Below are positions 7,679 to 17,732 of a DNA stretch of 64,000 bases, piece by piece. The position numbers and the translations under genes were made by a program. Source of the DNA: Calidifontimicrobium sp035325925. GTDB taxonomy: Bacteria; Pseudomonadota; Gammaproteobacteria; Burkholderiales; Burkholderiaceae_C. Location of the stretch: the NCBI RefSeq assembly GCF_035325925.1, contig NZ_DAOKZA010000017.1:8070-72069 (forward strand). The letters run 5' to 3'. Numbering within the stretch: the stretch's first letter is position 1; each line of letters opens with the position of its first letter. Below the pieces are notes generated by a model. The model had not been told where the DNA came from. It was given only the letters and a program-made list of their open reading frames with translations, and ran no database searches.

Positions 7679-7814
7679 AAACGTCCGACGTCCCGCGGTC
7701 GACACGGGGAACTGCGATACCCTCGCGCCTGTCGCCGGCGCCGACCGGCGCGGCGGCCTCGCGCGGCGCGCGGCCCGGCACCGAACAGAACTCAGCGAGA
7801 GGGTGCGCCACGCG

Positions 7815-8588
7815 ATGGCCAAGATCTTCTGCATCGCCAACCAGAAGGGCGGCGTCGGCAAGACCACGACCACGGTCAACCTCGCCGCCGGGCTTGCCCG
7901 CATCGGCCAGCGCGTGCTGGTGGTCGACCTCGACCCGCAGGGCAACGCGACGATGGGCTCGGGCGTCGACAAGCGCACGCTCGAAGCCAGCGTCTACGAC
8001 GTGCTGCTGGAGTCGGCGACCGTCGCCGACGTGCGCCGGCGCGCCGACAAGGGAGGCTACGACCTGCTGCCGGCCAACCGCGAGCTCGCCGGCGCCGAGG
8101 TCGAGCTCGTCGGGCTCGAACGGCGCAACGAGCGCCTGCGCGGCGCGCTGGCCGCCGTCGCCGACGACTACGACTTCGTCCTGATCGACTGCCCGCCCAG
8201 CCTGAACCTGCTGACGCTCAACGGCCTGGTCAGCGCGCACGGCGTCATCGTGCCGATGCAGTGCGAGTACTTCGCGCTCGAGGGCCTGTCGGACCTGGTC
8301 AACACGATCCGTCAGGTGCACGCCAACCTGAACCGCGACCTGCAGATCATCGGCCTGCTGCGCGTGATGTTCGACCCGCGCATCACGCTGCAGCAGCAGG
8401 TCAGCGAGCAACTCAAGGGCCACTTCGGCGCCAAGGTGTTCGACACCGTGATCCCGCGCAACGTGCGGCTGGCCGAGGCGCCCAGCTACGGCCAGCCCGG
8501 CGTGGTGTTCGACCCGGCCGCCAAGGGCGCGCAGGCCTACCTCGAGTTCGCGCGCGAGATGGTGCAGCGCATCGCGACGATGCGCTGA
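7815..8588 (+). CDS. parA: Chromosome-partitioning ATPase ParA
   Basis: ParA (Soj) is a Walker-type ATPase that moves ParB-parS complexes during origin segregation. The 257-residue protein starts MAKIFCIANQKGGVGKTTTT, with the deviant Walker A lysine in KGGVGKTT at residues 11-18. It also has VDLDPQGNATMGSGV and the DCPPSLNLLTLNGL switch region. An in-frame GTG at 7803 is possible, but the MAKIF start is typical. Its partner parB lies about 1.1 kb downstream because argC is inserted between them on the other strand. Confidence 0.97.
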   Translation: MAKIFCIANQKGGVGKTTTTVNLAAGLARIGQRVLVVDLDPQGNATMGSGVDKRTLEASVYDVLLESATVADVRRRADKGGYDLLPANRELAGAEVELVGLERRNERLRGALAAVADDYDFVLIDCPPSLNLLTLNGLVSAHGVIVPMQCEYFALEGLSDLVNTIRQVHANLNRDLQIIGLLRVMFDPRITLQQQVSEQLKGHFGAKVFDTVIPRNVRLAEAPSYGQPGVVFDPAAKGAQAYLEFAREMVQRIATMR

Positions 8589-8611
8589 GCCGCGGTCGGC
8601 GCGTCGGGGGG

Positions 8612-9556
8612 CTACGCCAGGCCGAGGCCCTCGTCGATGCCCAGGTGCACGTTCATGCACTGCACCGCGGCGCCGCTCGCACCCTTGCCGAGGTTGTCCA
8701 GCCGCGCCACGAGCAGCGCCTGGTCGGCCGCGGCGAAGACGAACAGGTCGACGCGATTGCTGTCGTTGCAGCCCTGCACGTCGAAGAACCCGTCCTCGAG
8801 CGTGGCCGGGTCGGACAGCGGCATCACGCGCACGAAGCGTTCGCCGGCGTACCGCGCGCGCAGGGCGGCGTGCAGCGCGACGCCGTCGACGCCACCCGCC
8901 AGCTGCGTGTAATGCAAGGGCACACTTACCGCCAGACCCTTGTAGAACGGGCCGACGATCGGCAGGAACAGCGGGCGCGCGTGCAGCCCGGTGTGCGCGA
9001 CCATCTCGGGGATGTGCTTGTGCGCCAACGACAGCGCGTACGGCCGCGGCGCCTGCAGGCGCGCGTCGCCGCCGGCGGCGTACTGCTCGATCATCTTCTT
9101 GCCGCCACCCGAGAAGCCGGTGATCGACGTGGCCGACACCGGCAACGACGCCGGAACCAGCCCAGCGTCGACCAACGGGCGCAGCAGCAGGATGAACGCG
9201 CTGGCGTGGCAGCCCGGGTTGGCGATGCGCTTGCCGGCGCGCAGCCGCTCGCGCTGGCCCGGGGCCAGTTCGGGCAGGCCGAACACCCAGTCGGCGGCGG
9301 TGCGGTGCGCGGTGCTGGCGTCGATCAGGCAGGTACGCGGGTTGGTCACCAGCGCGGCGGCTTCGCGCGCAGCGGCATCGGGCAGGCACAGGAACGCGAC
9401 GTCGCAGGCGTTGAGCAGGCGCGCGCGTTCGGCGCTGTCCTTGCGCCGGTCGGGATCGATCTTCAGCACCTCGACGTCGCCGCGCGCCGCGAGCAGTTCG
9501 TGGATGCGCAGCCCGGTCGTGCCCTCCTGGCCGTCGACGAACACGACATGGGTCAT
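8612..9556 (-). CDS. argC: N-acetyl-gamma-glutamyl-phosphate reductase (type 2)
   Basis: ArgC reduces N-acetylglutamyl phosphate to the semialdehyde with NADPH, the third step of arginine synthesis. The 314-residue length and the sequence fit the shorter type 2 group. The NADP-binding N-terminus is VVFVDGQEGTTGLRIHELL. The catalytic cysteine is in ANPGCHASAF, and SITGFSGGGKKMIEQY is also conserved. ATG 9556 has GGGAG upstream on the minus strand. It is convergent with parA and divergent from parB, splitting the usual parAB pair; no other arginine gene is nearby. Confidence 0.95.
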   Translation of the reverse strand: MTHVVFVDGQEGTTGLRIHELLAARGDVEVLKIDPDRRKDSAERARLLNACDVAFLCLPDAAAREAAALVTNPRTCLIDASTAHRTAADWVFGLPELAPGQRERLRAGKRIANPGCHASAFILLLRPLVDAGLVPASLPVSATSITGFSGGGKKMIEQYAAGGDARLQAPRPYALSLAHKHIPEMVAHTGLHARPLFLPIVGPFYKGLAVSVPLHYTQLAGGVDGVALHAALRARYAGERFVRVMPLSDPATLEDGFFDVQGCNDSNRVDLFVFAAADQALLVARLDNLGKGASGAAVQCMNVHLGIDEGLGLA

Positions 9557-9664
9557 CACGGGCTCCCGCGCGGCACCGCTGCCGCCGATGGGATCGAGCA
9601 TAAGCGAAGCATGTATCCGGCGTGCGTCGGCGGCCGGCGCGCCGGCATCCCCGACAATCGGCGC

Positions 9665-10558
9665 ATGGCGACGAAAAAACCCAAGGGGCTCGGGCTGGGG
9701 CTCGAGGCGCTGCTCGGCCCGAAGGTCGGCGACAACGTCGCGGCCGCCGACGCGCCGACGACGCTGCGGGTCTCGCAGCTGCAGCCGGGCAGGTACCAGC
9801 CGCGCACCCGCATGGACGAGGGCGCGCTGTACGAGCTGGCCGAGAGCATCCGCAGCCAGGGCGTGATGCAGCCGATCCTCGTGCGTCCGGTGGGCGCGAA
9901 GGGCTACGAGATCATCGCCGGCGAACGGCGTTTCCGCGCCGCGCAGCTCGCCGGGCTCGACGAGGTGCCCGTGCTCGTGAAGGACGTGGGCGACGAGTCG
10001 GCCGCGGTGATGGCGCTGATCGAGAACATGCAGCGCGAGGACCTGAATCCGCTCGAGCAGGCGCAGGGGCTGCAGCGCCTGGTCGGCGAGTTCGGTCTGA
10101 CGCACGAGCAGGCGGCGCAGGCCGTGGGGCGCTCGCGCAGCGCGGCGACCAACCTGCTGCGCCTGCTCAACCTGAGCGCGCCGGTGCAGCAGATGCTGCT
10201 CGCCGGCGACCTCGAGATGGGGCACGCCCGCGCGCTGCTCGCGCTCGACGGCGCGCAGCAAATCCTCGCGGCGAACCAGGTGACGGCGAAGAAGCTGTCG
10301 GTGCGCGAGGCCGAGAGGCTGGTCGCGCGCGCGCAGTCCGGCGGCGCCACCGCGCGCCGCGCCGCGCGCGCCGCGGCCGACAAGCCGCGCGACATCGTGC
10401 GCCTCGAGGAGCAACTCGCCGACGCGCTCACCGCGCCGGTCGAGATCCGCCTGCAGCGCAAGGGCAAGGGCGGCCAGGCCGGCGAGCTGGCGATCCGCTT
10501 CGGCTCGCTCGACGAACTGGGCGCGCTGCTCGAGCGGCTCGGCGTGCGCGAGACCTGA
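9665..10558 (+). CDS. parB: Chromosome-partitioning protein ParB
   Basis: ParB (Spo0J) binds parS, loads onto DNA as a CTP-dependent clamp and partners ParA. The 297-residue protein begins MATKKPKGLGLGLEALLG. It has the ParB box with IIAGERRFRAAQLAGL and LIENMQREDLNPLEQA, a helix-turn-helix (LTHEQAAQAVGRSRSAATNLLRL) and a C-terminal dimerisation region. A GACAAT hexamer at 9653-9658 ends six bases before the ATG, so the transcript may be leaderless. Candidate parS sites lie upstream in mnmG and rsmG. Confidence 0.97.
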   Translation: MATKKPKGLGLGLEALLGPKVGDNVAAADAPTTLRVSQLQPGRYQPRTRMDEGALYELAESIRSQGVMQPILVRPVGAKGYEIIAGERRFRAAQLAGLDEVPVLVKDVGDESAAVMALIENMQREDLNPLEQAQGLQRLVGEFGLTHEQAAQAVGRSRSAATNLLRLLNLSAPVQQMLLAGDLEMGHARALLALDGAQQILAANQVTAKKLSVREAERLVARAQSGGATARRAARAAADKPRDIVRLEEQLADALTAPVEIRLQRKGKGGQAGELAIRFGSLDELGALLERLGVRET

Positions 10559-10578
10559 CCACGCCGCGCCAGGCTGCC

Positions 10579-11511
10579 GTGAACCCGCGCCACCTGACGC
10601 TGCGCCAATTCCGCTACTTCATCGCGGTGGCCGAGAGCGGGTCGGTGGCCGCCGCGTCGCGCATGCTCGCGATCGCGCAGAGCGCGGTCACCAAGGCGAT
10701 GCAGGAACTCGAGGACGCGCTGGGCACCCGCCTGTTCGAGCGCACGTCGAAGGGCATCGTGCTGACGCCTCAGGGGCACCGCTTCCTGGTCGGCGCGCGG
10801 CGCGTGATCGGTGCGGTGGCCGACGCGACGCGGCTGCAGGGCGACGAGGCCGCCGAGACGCTCAGCGGCGTGCTGTCGATCGGCGTGACCTCGCTGGTCG
10901 CCGGCTACTACCTCAGCGAGCTGCTGCGCCGTTTCCGCCGCAACTGCCCGGCCGTCGAGGTGTTCATCACCGAGGAGTCACCGCGTTTCCTCGAGCACCT
11001 GCTGATCAACGGTGAGCTCGACTGCGCGATCATGGTCAGCAACGTGCTCGGCGAGCCGCAGGCGCTGGTCACCGAGACGCTGACGCGCAGCCCCAATCGC
11101 GTCTGGCTGGCGTCGAACCACGCGCTGGCCGGGCGCGACGAGCTGACGCTGGCCGAGTGCGCGCAGCACGACCAGATCGTGCTCGAGGCCGACCGCGTCG
11201 ACGACCTGATGCGCGCGGTGTGGGCGCGCCACCAGCTGAAGACGCGCACCATCCTGCGCACCTCGTCGCTGGAGGCGGTGCGATCGCTGGTCGGCGCCGG
11301 GATCGGGCTGGCGGTGCTGCCCGACTTCCTGTACCGGCCGTGGACGCTCGACGCCGAACACGTCGACGTGCGGCGGCTGCGCGACGACGTGCCGACCGTC
11401 GACGTCGGGCTGGTCTGGCGTCGCGGCTCGGGGCTGACGCCGGTGGCCGCCGAATTCATCGACGTCGCGCGCGAACCCGTGGCCGGGCGCGCGCGACGCG
11501 GCCCGGCCTGA
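10579..11511 (+). CDS. LysR-family transcriptional regulator
   Basis: The 310-residue protein has an N-terminal winged helix (LTLRQFRYFIAVAESGSVAAASRMLAIAQSAVTKAMQELE, residues about 4-43). A LysR substrate-binding domain follows (SGVLSIGVTSLVAGYYLSELL onward). GTG 10579 lies 21 bp after the parB stop, so it may be read through from parB. The gene it controls is not evident, because the next gene on the right is convergent. Ligand is unknown. Confidence 0.92.
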   Translation: MNPRHLTLRQFRYFIAVAESGSVAAASRMLAIAQSAVTKAMQELEDALGTRLFERTSKGIVLTPQGHRFLVGARRVIGAVADATRLQGDEAAETLSGVLSIGVTSLVAGYYLSELLRRFRRNCPAVEVFITEESPRFLEHLLINGELDCAIMVSNVLGEPQALVTETLTRSPNRVWLASNHALAGRDELTLAECAQHDQIVLEADRVDDLMRAVWARHQLKTRTILRTSSLEAVRSLVGAGIGLAVLPDFLYRPWTLDAEHVDVRRLRDDVPTVDVGLVWRRGSGLTPVAAEFIDVAREPVAGRARRGPA

Positions 11512-11520
11512 CCGCGGCGA

Positions 11521-12846
11521 TCAGCGTGCCGCGGCGACCGGCTCGCCGATGTCTTGCCCCGCGGCGGGCGCGTCGGTGGCGACGACGGCGGCGTCGGTGC
11601 GCTCGAGCCACTGCTGCAGCGCCGGCGGGAACGCCTCGCCGGACGCGGCGCGCCAGCGCCGGCGCGCGAGTCGGCCGACCATGCGCAGCTGCCAGGCGGC
11701 TTCGTCGGCGAGCAGCGCCAGTTCGAGCGCGTCGCCCCCGTCGCCGCCGACCGCCTCGAGCATCTCGAGCTGGGGCGGGGCCACACCGGCATCGGCCATG
11801 CTGCGCAGCACCTCGCCGCAGCGATCGCTCACTTCGGCAATGGTGCGGCGACGTTCGGCGGTGAACAGCGCCGCGTCGGCGAGCTCGGCCGGCCACTCGC
11901 CGAGCGCCGCCTGCAGCGCGCACAGGCGCTCGATCGACGCGGCACGCGGCGGCGCGCCGCCGTCGGCGCCGCGGCCGCCGAGCAGCCGGTGCAGACGCTG
12001 CACCAGCGCCGTGTCGTAGCGTCCGCGGTTCAGGCGCAGCTGCAGCGACAGTCGCGCCTCGAAGCGCGCCGACGGCAGGGCATGACGCGCCGACACCAGT
12101 TCGGCGAGCGCGACGATGCGCCCCCACGGGCCAATCGCGTCGCCGGCCAGGTGGCGCGGGTAGCCCGACCCATCGAGCGCCTCGTGGTGCTCGAGCACGG
12201 CGCGCACCACGTCGTGCGGGAACTCGTGGTGGCGCTCGAGCAGCATCGCCGACACCAGCGGGTGCGCGTACAGCTGCCGCCGCTGTTCGCGCTGCAGCGG
12301 CACCGCGGGCTGCAGCAGCACCGGGTCGACGTGCAGCATGCCCAGGTCGTGCAGCAGTCCGGCCGCAGCCAGTTGCGCCAGCTCGTGCCGCGTGACCAGT
12401 GCCTCGTCGCCGAGCCAGGCCGCCGTCAGCGCGCAGGCCAGCGCGTGCTCGAACTGCGCCGGATGCAGCTCGAGCAGCAGGGTCAGCTGCAGTGCGATCG
12501 GCGGCGGCAGCGGCACCGAGTCGAGCGCCGCCAGCAGGCGGTCGCGGCGGATCGCCGGCGCGAGCATGCGCGCGAACAGCGGCTGGCGTTCGGCCAGCGC
12601 CAGCGCGCGCTCGCGCAGCAGCGCCGCGTTGACGCCAGGCTCGGCGCGCACCGAATCCTCGATCGGCGCGGCCAGCGGGTGCTGCATCAGCCGCTCGTAC
12701 AGCCGCTCGTCGACGGTGACACCGGCGTCGATGACCTTGACGCCCCGCGTGTTGTAGATGGCGCTCGCGACGACCACCGGCCGGCGCCGGCCGAGCTCGG
12801 TGACGGCGCGGGTCAGGTGCTGCCGGTCGGCGCGGGCATCGGCCAT
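11521..12846 (-). CDS. HD-GYP-like phosphodiesterase domain protein
   Basis: The 441-residue protein contains an HD domain with LLHDLGMLHVDP (His166-Asp167). Downstream histidines follow in YAHPLVSAML and ERHHEFPHD, and the HD-GYP signature HHEALDGSGYP is at 220-230. HD-GYP proteins hydrolyse cyclic di-GMP. Here the Lys of the usual HDxGK is Met, so activity is likely but not assured. The N-terminal 110 residues and C-terminal 150 residues show no domain I recognise. The ATG at 12846 is chosen because the upstream frame is arginine-rich. It lies between a convergent lysR and the mscS-otsA-otsB genes. Confidence 0.85.
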   Translation of the reverse strand: MADARADRQHLTRAVTELGRRRPVVVASAIYNTRGVKVIDAGVTVDERLYERLMQHPLAAPIEDSVRAEPGVNAALLRERALALAERQPLFARMLAPAIRRDRLLAALDSVPLPPPIALQLTLLLELHPAQFEHALACALTAAWLGDEALVTRHELAQLAAAGLLHDLGMLHVDPVLLQPAVPLQREQRRQLYAHPLVSAMLLERHHEFPHDVVRAVLEHHEALDGSGYPRHLAGDAIGPWGRIVALAELVSARHALPSARFEARLSLQLRLNRGRYDTALVQRLHRLLGGRGADGGAPPRAASIERLCALQAALGEWPAELADAALFTAERRRTIAEVSDRCGEVLRSMADAGVAPPQLEMLEAVGGDGGDALELALLADEAAWQLRMVGRLARRRWRAASGEAFPPALQQWLERTDAAVVATDAPAAGQDIGEPVAAAR

Positions 12847-12913
12847 GCGACGGCTTGTAACACCGCCGACGGTCGCCGCGAGCGGCCGCCGCACCGCGCG
12901 CCGGTGCGGCGCG

Positions 12914-13854
12914 TCAGCTCTGCACGTTCGGCGTCGCGTGCGCGGCACGCGGCGCTCGCTGCAGCTGCAACGGCAGCGCCGGCGCGAGGCCGTCCTTGGG
13001 TTGACCGGCGTAGAAGCGCACATGCGGCAGGGGAATCTCGATGCCTGCATGGTCGAAGGCGTGTTTCAGCCGGCGCAGGTACTCGCGCCTGACGCCCCAC
13101 TGGTCGGCCGGCTGGCACTTGATTCGGCAGCGGATCACGACCGCCGAGTCGGCCCACTGGTCGACGCCGGCGATCTCCAGGTCGTCGAGGATGCGCGGCG
13201 CGAACGCAGCGTCGGCGCGCAGTTCGGTGGCGACCTCGCGCATCACCGCCATCACCTGGTCGGTGTTCTCGCGGTACGCGACGCGCACGTCGAGCACGGC
13301 GTTGGCATAGCCGCGTGTGAGGTTGATGACCGTCGTGATCTGGCCGTTGGGCACGAAGTGCACGCGGCCGTCGTAGTCGCGCAGCTGCACGTAGCGCAGC
13401 GTGACCACCTCGACGGAGCCGGCGTGGCCACCACCGAGGTCGACGATGTCCCCCTGGCGGATCTGGTCCTCGACGAGGATCGAGAAGCCGGTGAAGTAGT
13501 CGCGCACCAGGCTCTGCGCGCCGAAGCCCACTGCCACGCCGACGACGCCGGCGGCGCCGAGGATCGGGGCCACCGACACGCCGAGTTCGCCGAGCACCAG
13601 CATGCCGGCGATCAGCGAGACGACCACGGTCACCAGGTAGCGGAACACGCGGGCGATCGTCTCGGCACGCTTCAACGCCTCGCGGTCGTCGAGGCGGCTG
13701 GCCACGCGGTCGCGGAACGCGCGGATTGTGCGGCGCAGCAGCGCGACGACGATCCACGCGGCGACCAGGATCACCGTGATGCGCAGTGCCGCGGCGGTCG
13801 CGCTGCCCATGCCGGTCCACAGGCGCTCGAGGGCTTGCAGCAGGTTCTCGTTGT

Positions 13855-13858
<4 letters not shown>
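12914..13858 (-). CDS. mscS: Small-conductance mechanosensitive channel MscS
   Basis: The 314-residue inner-membrane channel opens under membrane tension and releases solutes during hypo-osmotic shock. It has transmembrane helices at about 20-40 and 70-110, then the pore-lining TM3 glycine/alanine pattern (GAAGVVGVAVGFGAQSLV). The beta domain (FVPNGQITTVINLTRG) and C-terminal alpha/beta vestibule follow. It overlaps otsA by 4 bp (ATGA, 13855-13858), so it is co-translated with trehalose synthesis, a coherent osmoprotection unit. Confidence 0.95.
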
Positions 13859-15249
<1,391 letters not shown>

Positions 15250-15303
15250 GGTCTCACTCCTTCGCGGGGCGGGGTCGGCCGCGTTCGACGCGCGGCACGG
15301 GGG

Positions 15304-16035
15304 TCACGGCGCCAGCGCGGCGACCGCGGCGCGCAGCCAGCCGTGCAGCGCCGCCGGGTCGGCCAAGCGGTGCGGGGCGAGCGTGTCGCCGTCGCCGACC
15401 TTGACTGCAACGCCGCCGAGCGCGAGCACCGCCTCGAAGGCCGACTCGTCGGTGACGTCGTCGCCGAAGAACCAGGGGCGCCGGTGGCGAAACGGCCGCT
15501 CGCCGAGGAACGCGCGCACCGCGTGTCCCTTGCCGGCGTGCCGGGGCTTGAGTTCGACGACCATCTTGCCGCGCTGCAGCGCCATGCCTTCGACCCGGCC
15601 CATGGCCACGCCCATCGCCGTCAGGCATTCGTCCTCGAGTTGCGGCGCCTGGCGGTAGTGCAGAGCGAGCGCGCCGGGTTTGCGCTCGAGGCGCAGTGCA
15701 GGCTGGCGTTCGCACAGCACCTGCAGCACCGCGAGGGCCGGCGCGAGGTCGGGCACCGCGAGCCGGCGCCACTGTCCGTCGGCGCCACGACGCTCGGCGC
15801 CGTGCACCCCGGCGGCCGGCAGCCTCAGCGGTTGCAGGTGGGCATCGAGTTCGCCGATCGGGCGGCCGGAGACGATCGCGACGGCACCCGCCAAGGGGGC
15901 GGCAAGGCGCGCGAGCAGATCCGGCAAACCGTCGGCCACGCGCACGCTGTCGGGGGTCGGGGCGAGGTCGGCGAGGGTGCCGTCGAAGTCGAAGAACAGG
16001 GCGCAGCCGGCGTGCGGCAGCGGAAGGGGCCGCAT
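15304..16035 (-). CDS. otsB: Trehalose-6-phosphate phosphatase
   Basis: OtsB removes phosphate from trehalose 6-phosphate. The 243-residue HAD-superfamily protein has the nucleophile motif LFFDFDGTLADLAP (about 13-26), VAIVSGRPIGELD, LKPRHAGKGHAVRAFL and the acidic motif FFGDDVTDESAFEAV. It is the first gene of the minus-strand otsB-otsA-mscS unit. Its promoter must lie between 16036 and about 16280, where two palindromes occur. Confidence 0.96.
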   Translation of the reverse strand: MRPLPLPHAGCALFFDFDGTLADLAPTPDSVRVADGLPDLLARLAAPLAGAVAIVSGRPIGELDAHLQPLRLPAAGVHGAERRGADGQWRRLAVPDLAPALAVLQVLCERQPALRLERKPGALALHYRQAPQLEDECLTAMGVAMGRVEGMALQRGKMVVELKPRHAGKGHAVRAFLGERPFRHRRPWFFGDDVTDESAFEAVLALGGVAVKVGDGDTLAPHRLADPAALHGWLRAAVAALAP

Positions 16036-16077
16036 GGCCGCACCTTAACGGCTGCGAGCTCGCGCGGCCCGATCGGC

Positions 16078-16112
16078 GCGCAAAGTCTCACCCGTCGGGT
16101 GAGACTTTGCGC
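16078..16112. repeat. 35-bp near-perfect palindrome upstream of otsB
   Basis: Arms GCGCAAAGTCTCACCCG (16078-16094) and its exact complement (16096-16112) flank one base. A weaker palindrome, GGCGCA-AGTA-TGCGCC, lies at about 16165-16180. Both fall in the 248-bp region between the otsB start and the aldehyde dehydrogenase stop, which otherwise holds no gene. There is no T-run, so it is either an operator-like dyad, a repeat, or a factor-dependent transcription end for the ydc operon. Confidence 0.6.
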
Positions 16113-16283
16113 TGGCGGCGCCGGCCCGGGCGACGCGATGCTCATCACGCGAAAGCCGCTGAAGGCGCAAGTATGCGCCCACATCACCACCGAAGGGCGG
16201 TGACCTCCAGGGCCGCGACTCGAGTCAACCGAACGGGCGCCGGAGATCGTTCGCCGGCACCCACCTCGAGGGTGCGAACGGGT

Positions 16284-17723
16284 CTACAGCTTGACCATCA
16301 CGTGCCGCGCCACGGTGTAGTCCTCGAGCGCGTACATGCTCATGTCCTTGCCGTACCCGCTGCTCTTCAGGCCGCCGTGCGGCATCTCGTTGACGAGCAT
16401 GAAGTGCGTGTTGATCCAGGTACAGCCGTACTGCAACTTCTTCGCGACGCGCATCGCGCGGCCCACGTCCTGCGTCCACACCGACGACGCCAGCCCGTAA
16501 TCGCTGTCATTGGCCCAGGCGATGGCCTGCTCGGCGTCGGTGAAGCGCGTCACGCTGACCACCGGCCCGAACACCTCGCGCTTGACGATCTCGTCGTCCT
16601 GCCTCGCGCCGGCGATCACCGTGGGCTCGTAGAAGAAGCCGGCGCCGGCGCGCACCTTTCCGCCGGTCGTCACCTCCATGTGACCGGCCATCATCGCGCG
16701 CTCGACGAAGCTGGCGACGCGGTTGCGCTGGCGATCGCTGATCAGCGGGCCGATCTCGGCGTCGGCGTCGTCCTGCAGGCCCATGCGGATGCCCTTGACC
16801 GCGCTCGACAGGTCGGCCACCAGTCTGTCGTGGATCTTCGCTCCGGCGTAGACACGGCACGCGGCGGTGCAGTCCTGGCCGGCGTTGTAGTAGCCGAACG
16901 TGCGCAGGCCCTCGACGACGGCGTCGAGGTCGGCGTCGTCGAACACGATCACCGGCGCCTTGCCGCCGAGTTCGAGGTGCGTGCGCTTGAGCGTGCCGCT
17001 GGCGGCCTGCAGGATCTTGCGGCCGGTGGCGACGTCACCGGTCAGGCTGACCATCGCGACCTTCGGGTGCTCGACCAGCGGCTGGCCCACCGTCGCGCCG
17101 CGGCCGGCGATCACGTTGAGCACGCCCTTCGGGAGGATCTCGGCGGCGACCTGCGCGAGCAGCAGCGTCGTCAGCGGCGTCTGCTCGCTCGGCTTGATGA
17201 CCACCGTGTTGCCGGCGGCCAGTGCCGGTGCCGTCTTCCACGCCGCCATCATCAGCGGGTAGTTCCACGGCGCGATCGAGCCGACGACGCCGACCGGATC
17301 GCGCCGGATCATGCTGGTGTGGCCGGCCAGGTACTCGTTGGCCACCGTGCCGCTGACGCAGCGCGCGGCGCCGGCGAAGTAGCGCAGGCAGTCGGCGATG
17401 GCCGGGATCTCGTCGCCGAGCGCGCGCGCGTAAGGCTTGCCGCAGTTCAGGCTCTCGAGCCGCGCGAACTCCTCGGCGCGCGCCTCGATCGCGTCGGCGA
17501 GCCTGAGCAGCAGCCGCGAACGCTCCATCGGCGTCGTCTCGCTCCAGGCGTCGAACGCGCGGTGCGCAGCCGACACCGCCTTGTGCACCTGCTCGGTCGA
17601 CGCTTCGGGCACGGCGACCAGCACCTCGCCGGTCGAGGGGTTGAGCACCTTCTCGGCTTCGCCTTCGCCGGCGACGAAGGCGCCGTCGATGAACAGGTCG
17701 GTGGGCAGGGCAACGGCGGGCAT
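16284..17723 (-). CDS. patD: Gamma-aminobutyraldehyde dehydrogenase
   Basis: The enzyme oxidises 4-aminobutanal, made from putrescine, to GABA using NAD. The 479-residue protein closely follows Escherichia coli YdcW/PatD: GHTSMIRRDPVGVVGSIAPW, the Glu-bearing HLELGGKAPVIVFDDADLDA, GYYNAGQDCTAACR with the catalytic cysteine, and the ending ALEDYTVARHVMVKL. It is the last gene of the transport operon, 9 bp after the second permease, matching ydcSTUVW gene order. No putrescine aminotransferase is in the window. Confidence 0.95.
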   Translation of the reverse strand: MPAVALPTDLFIDGAFVAGEGEAEKVLNPSTGEVLVAVPEASTEQVHKAVSAAHRAFDAWSETTPMERSRLLLRLADAIEARAEEFARLESLNCGKPYARALGDEIPAIADCLRYFAGAARCVSGTVANEYLAGHTSMIRRDPVGVVGSIAPWNYPLMMAAWKTAPALAAGNTVVIKPSEQTPLTTLLLAQVAAEILPKGVLNVIAGRGATVGQPLVEHPKVAMVSLTGDVATGRKILQAASGTLKRTHLELGGKAPVIVFDDADLDAVVEGLRTFGYYNAGQDCTAACRVYAGAKIHDRLVADLSSAVKGIRMGLQDDADAEIGPLISDRQRNRVASFVERAMMAGHMEVTTGGKVRAGAGFFYEPTVIAGARQDDEIVKREVFGPVVSVTRFTDAEQAIAWANDSDYGLASSVWTQDVGRAMRVAKKLQYGCTWINTHFMLVNEMPHGGLKSSGYGKDMSMYALEDYTVARHVMVKL

Positions 17724-17732
17724 GGTGCTCTC

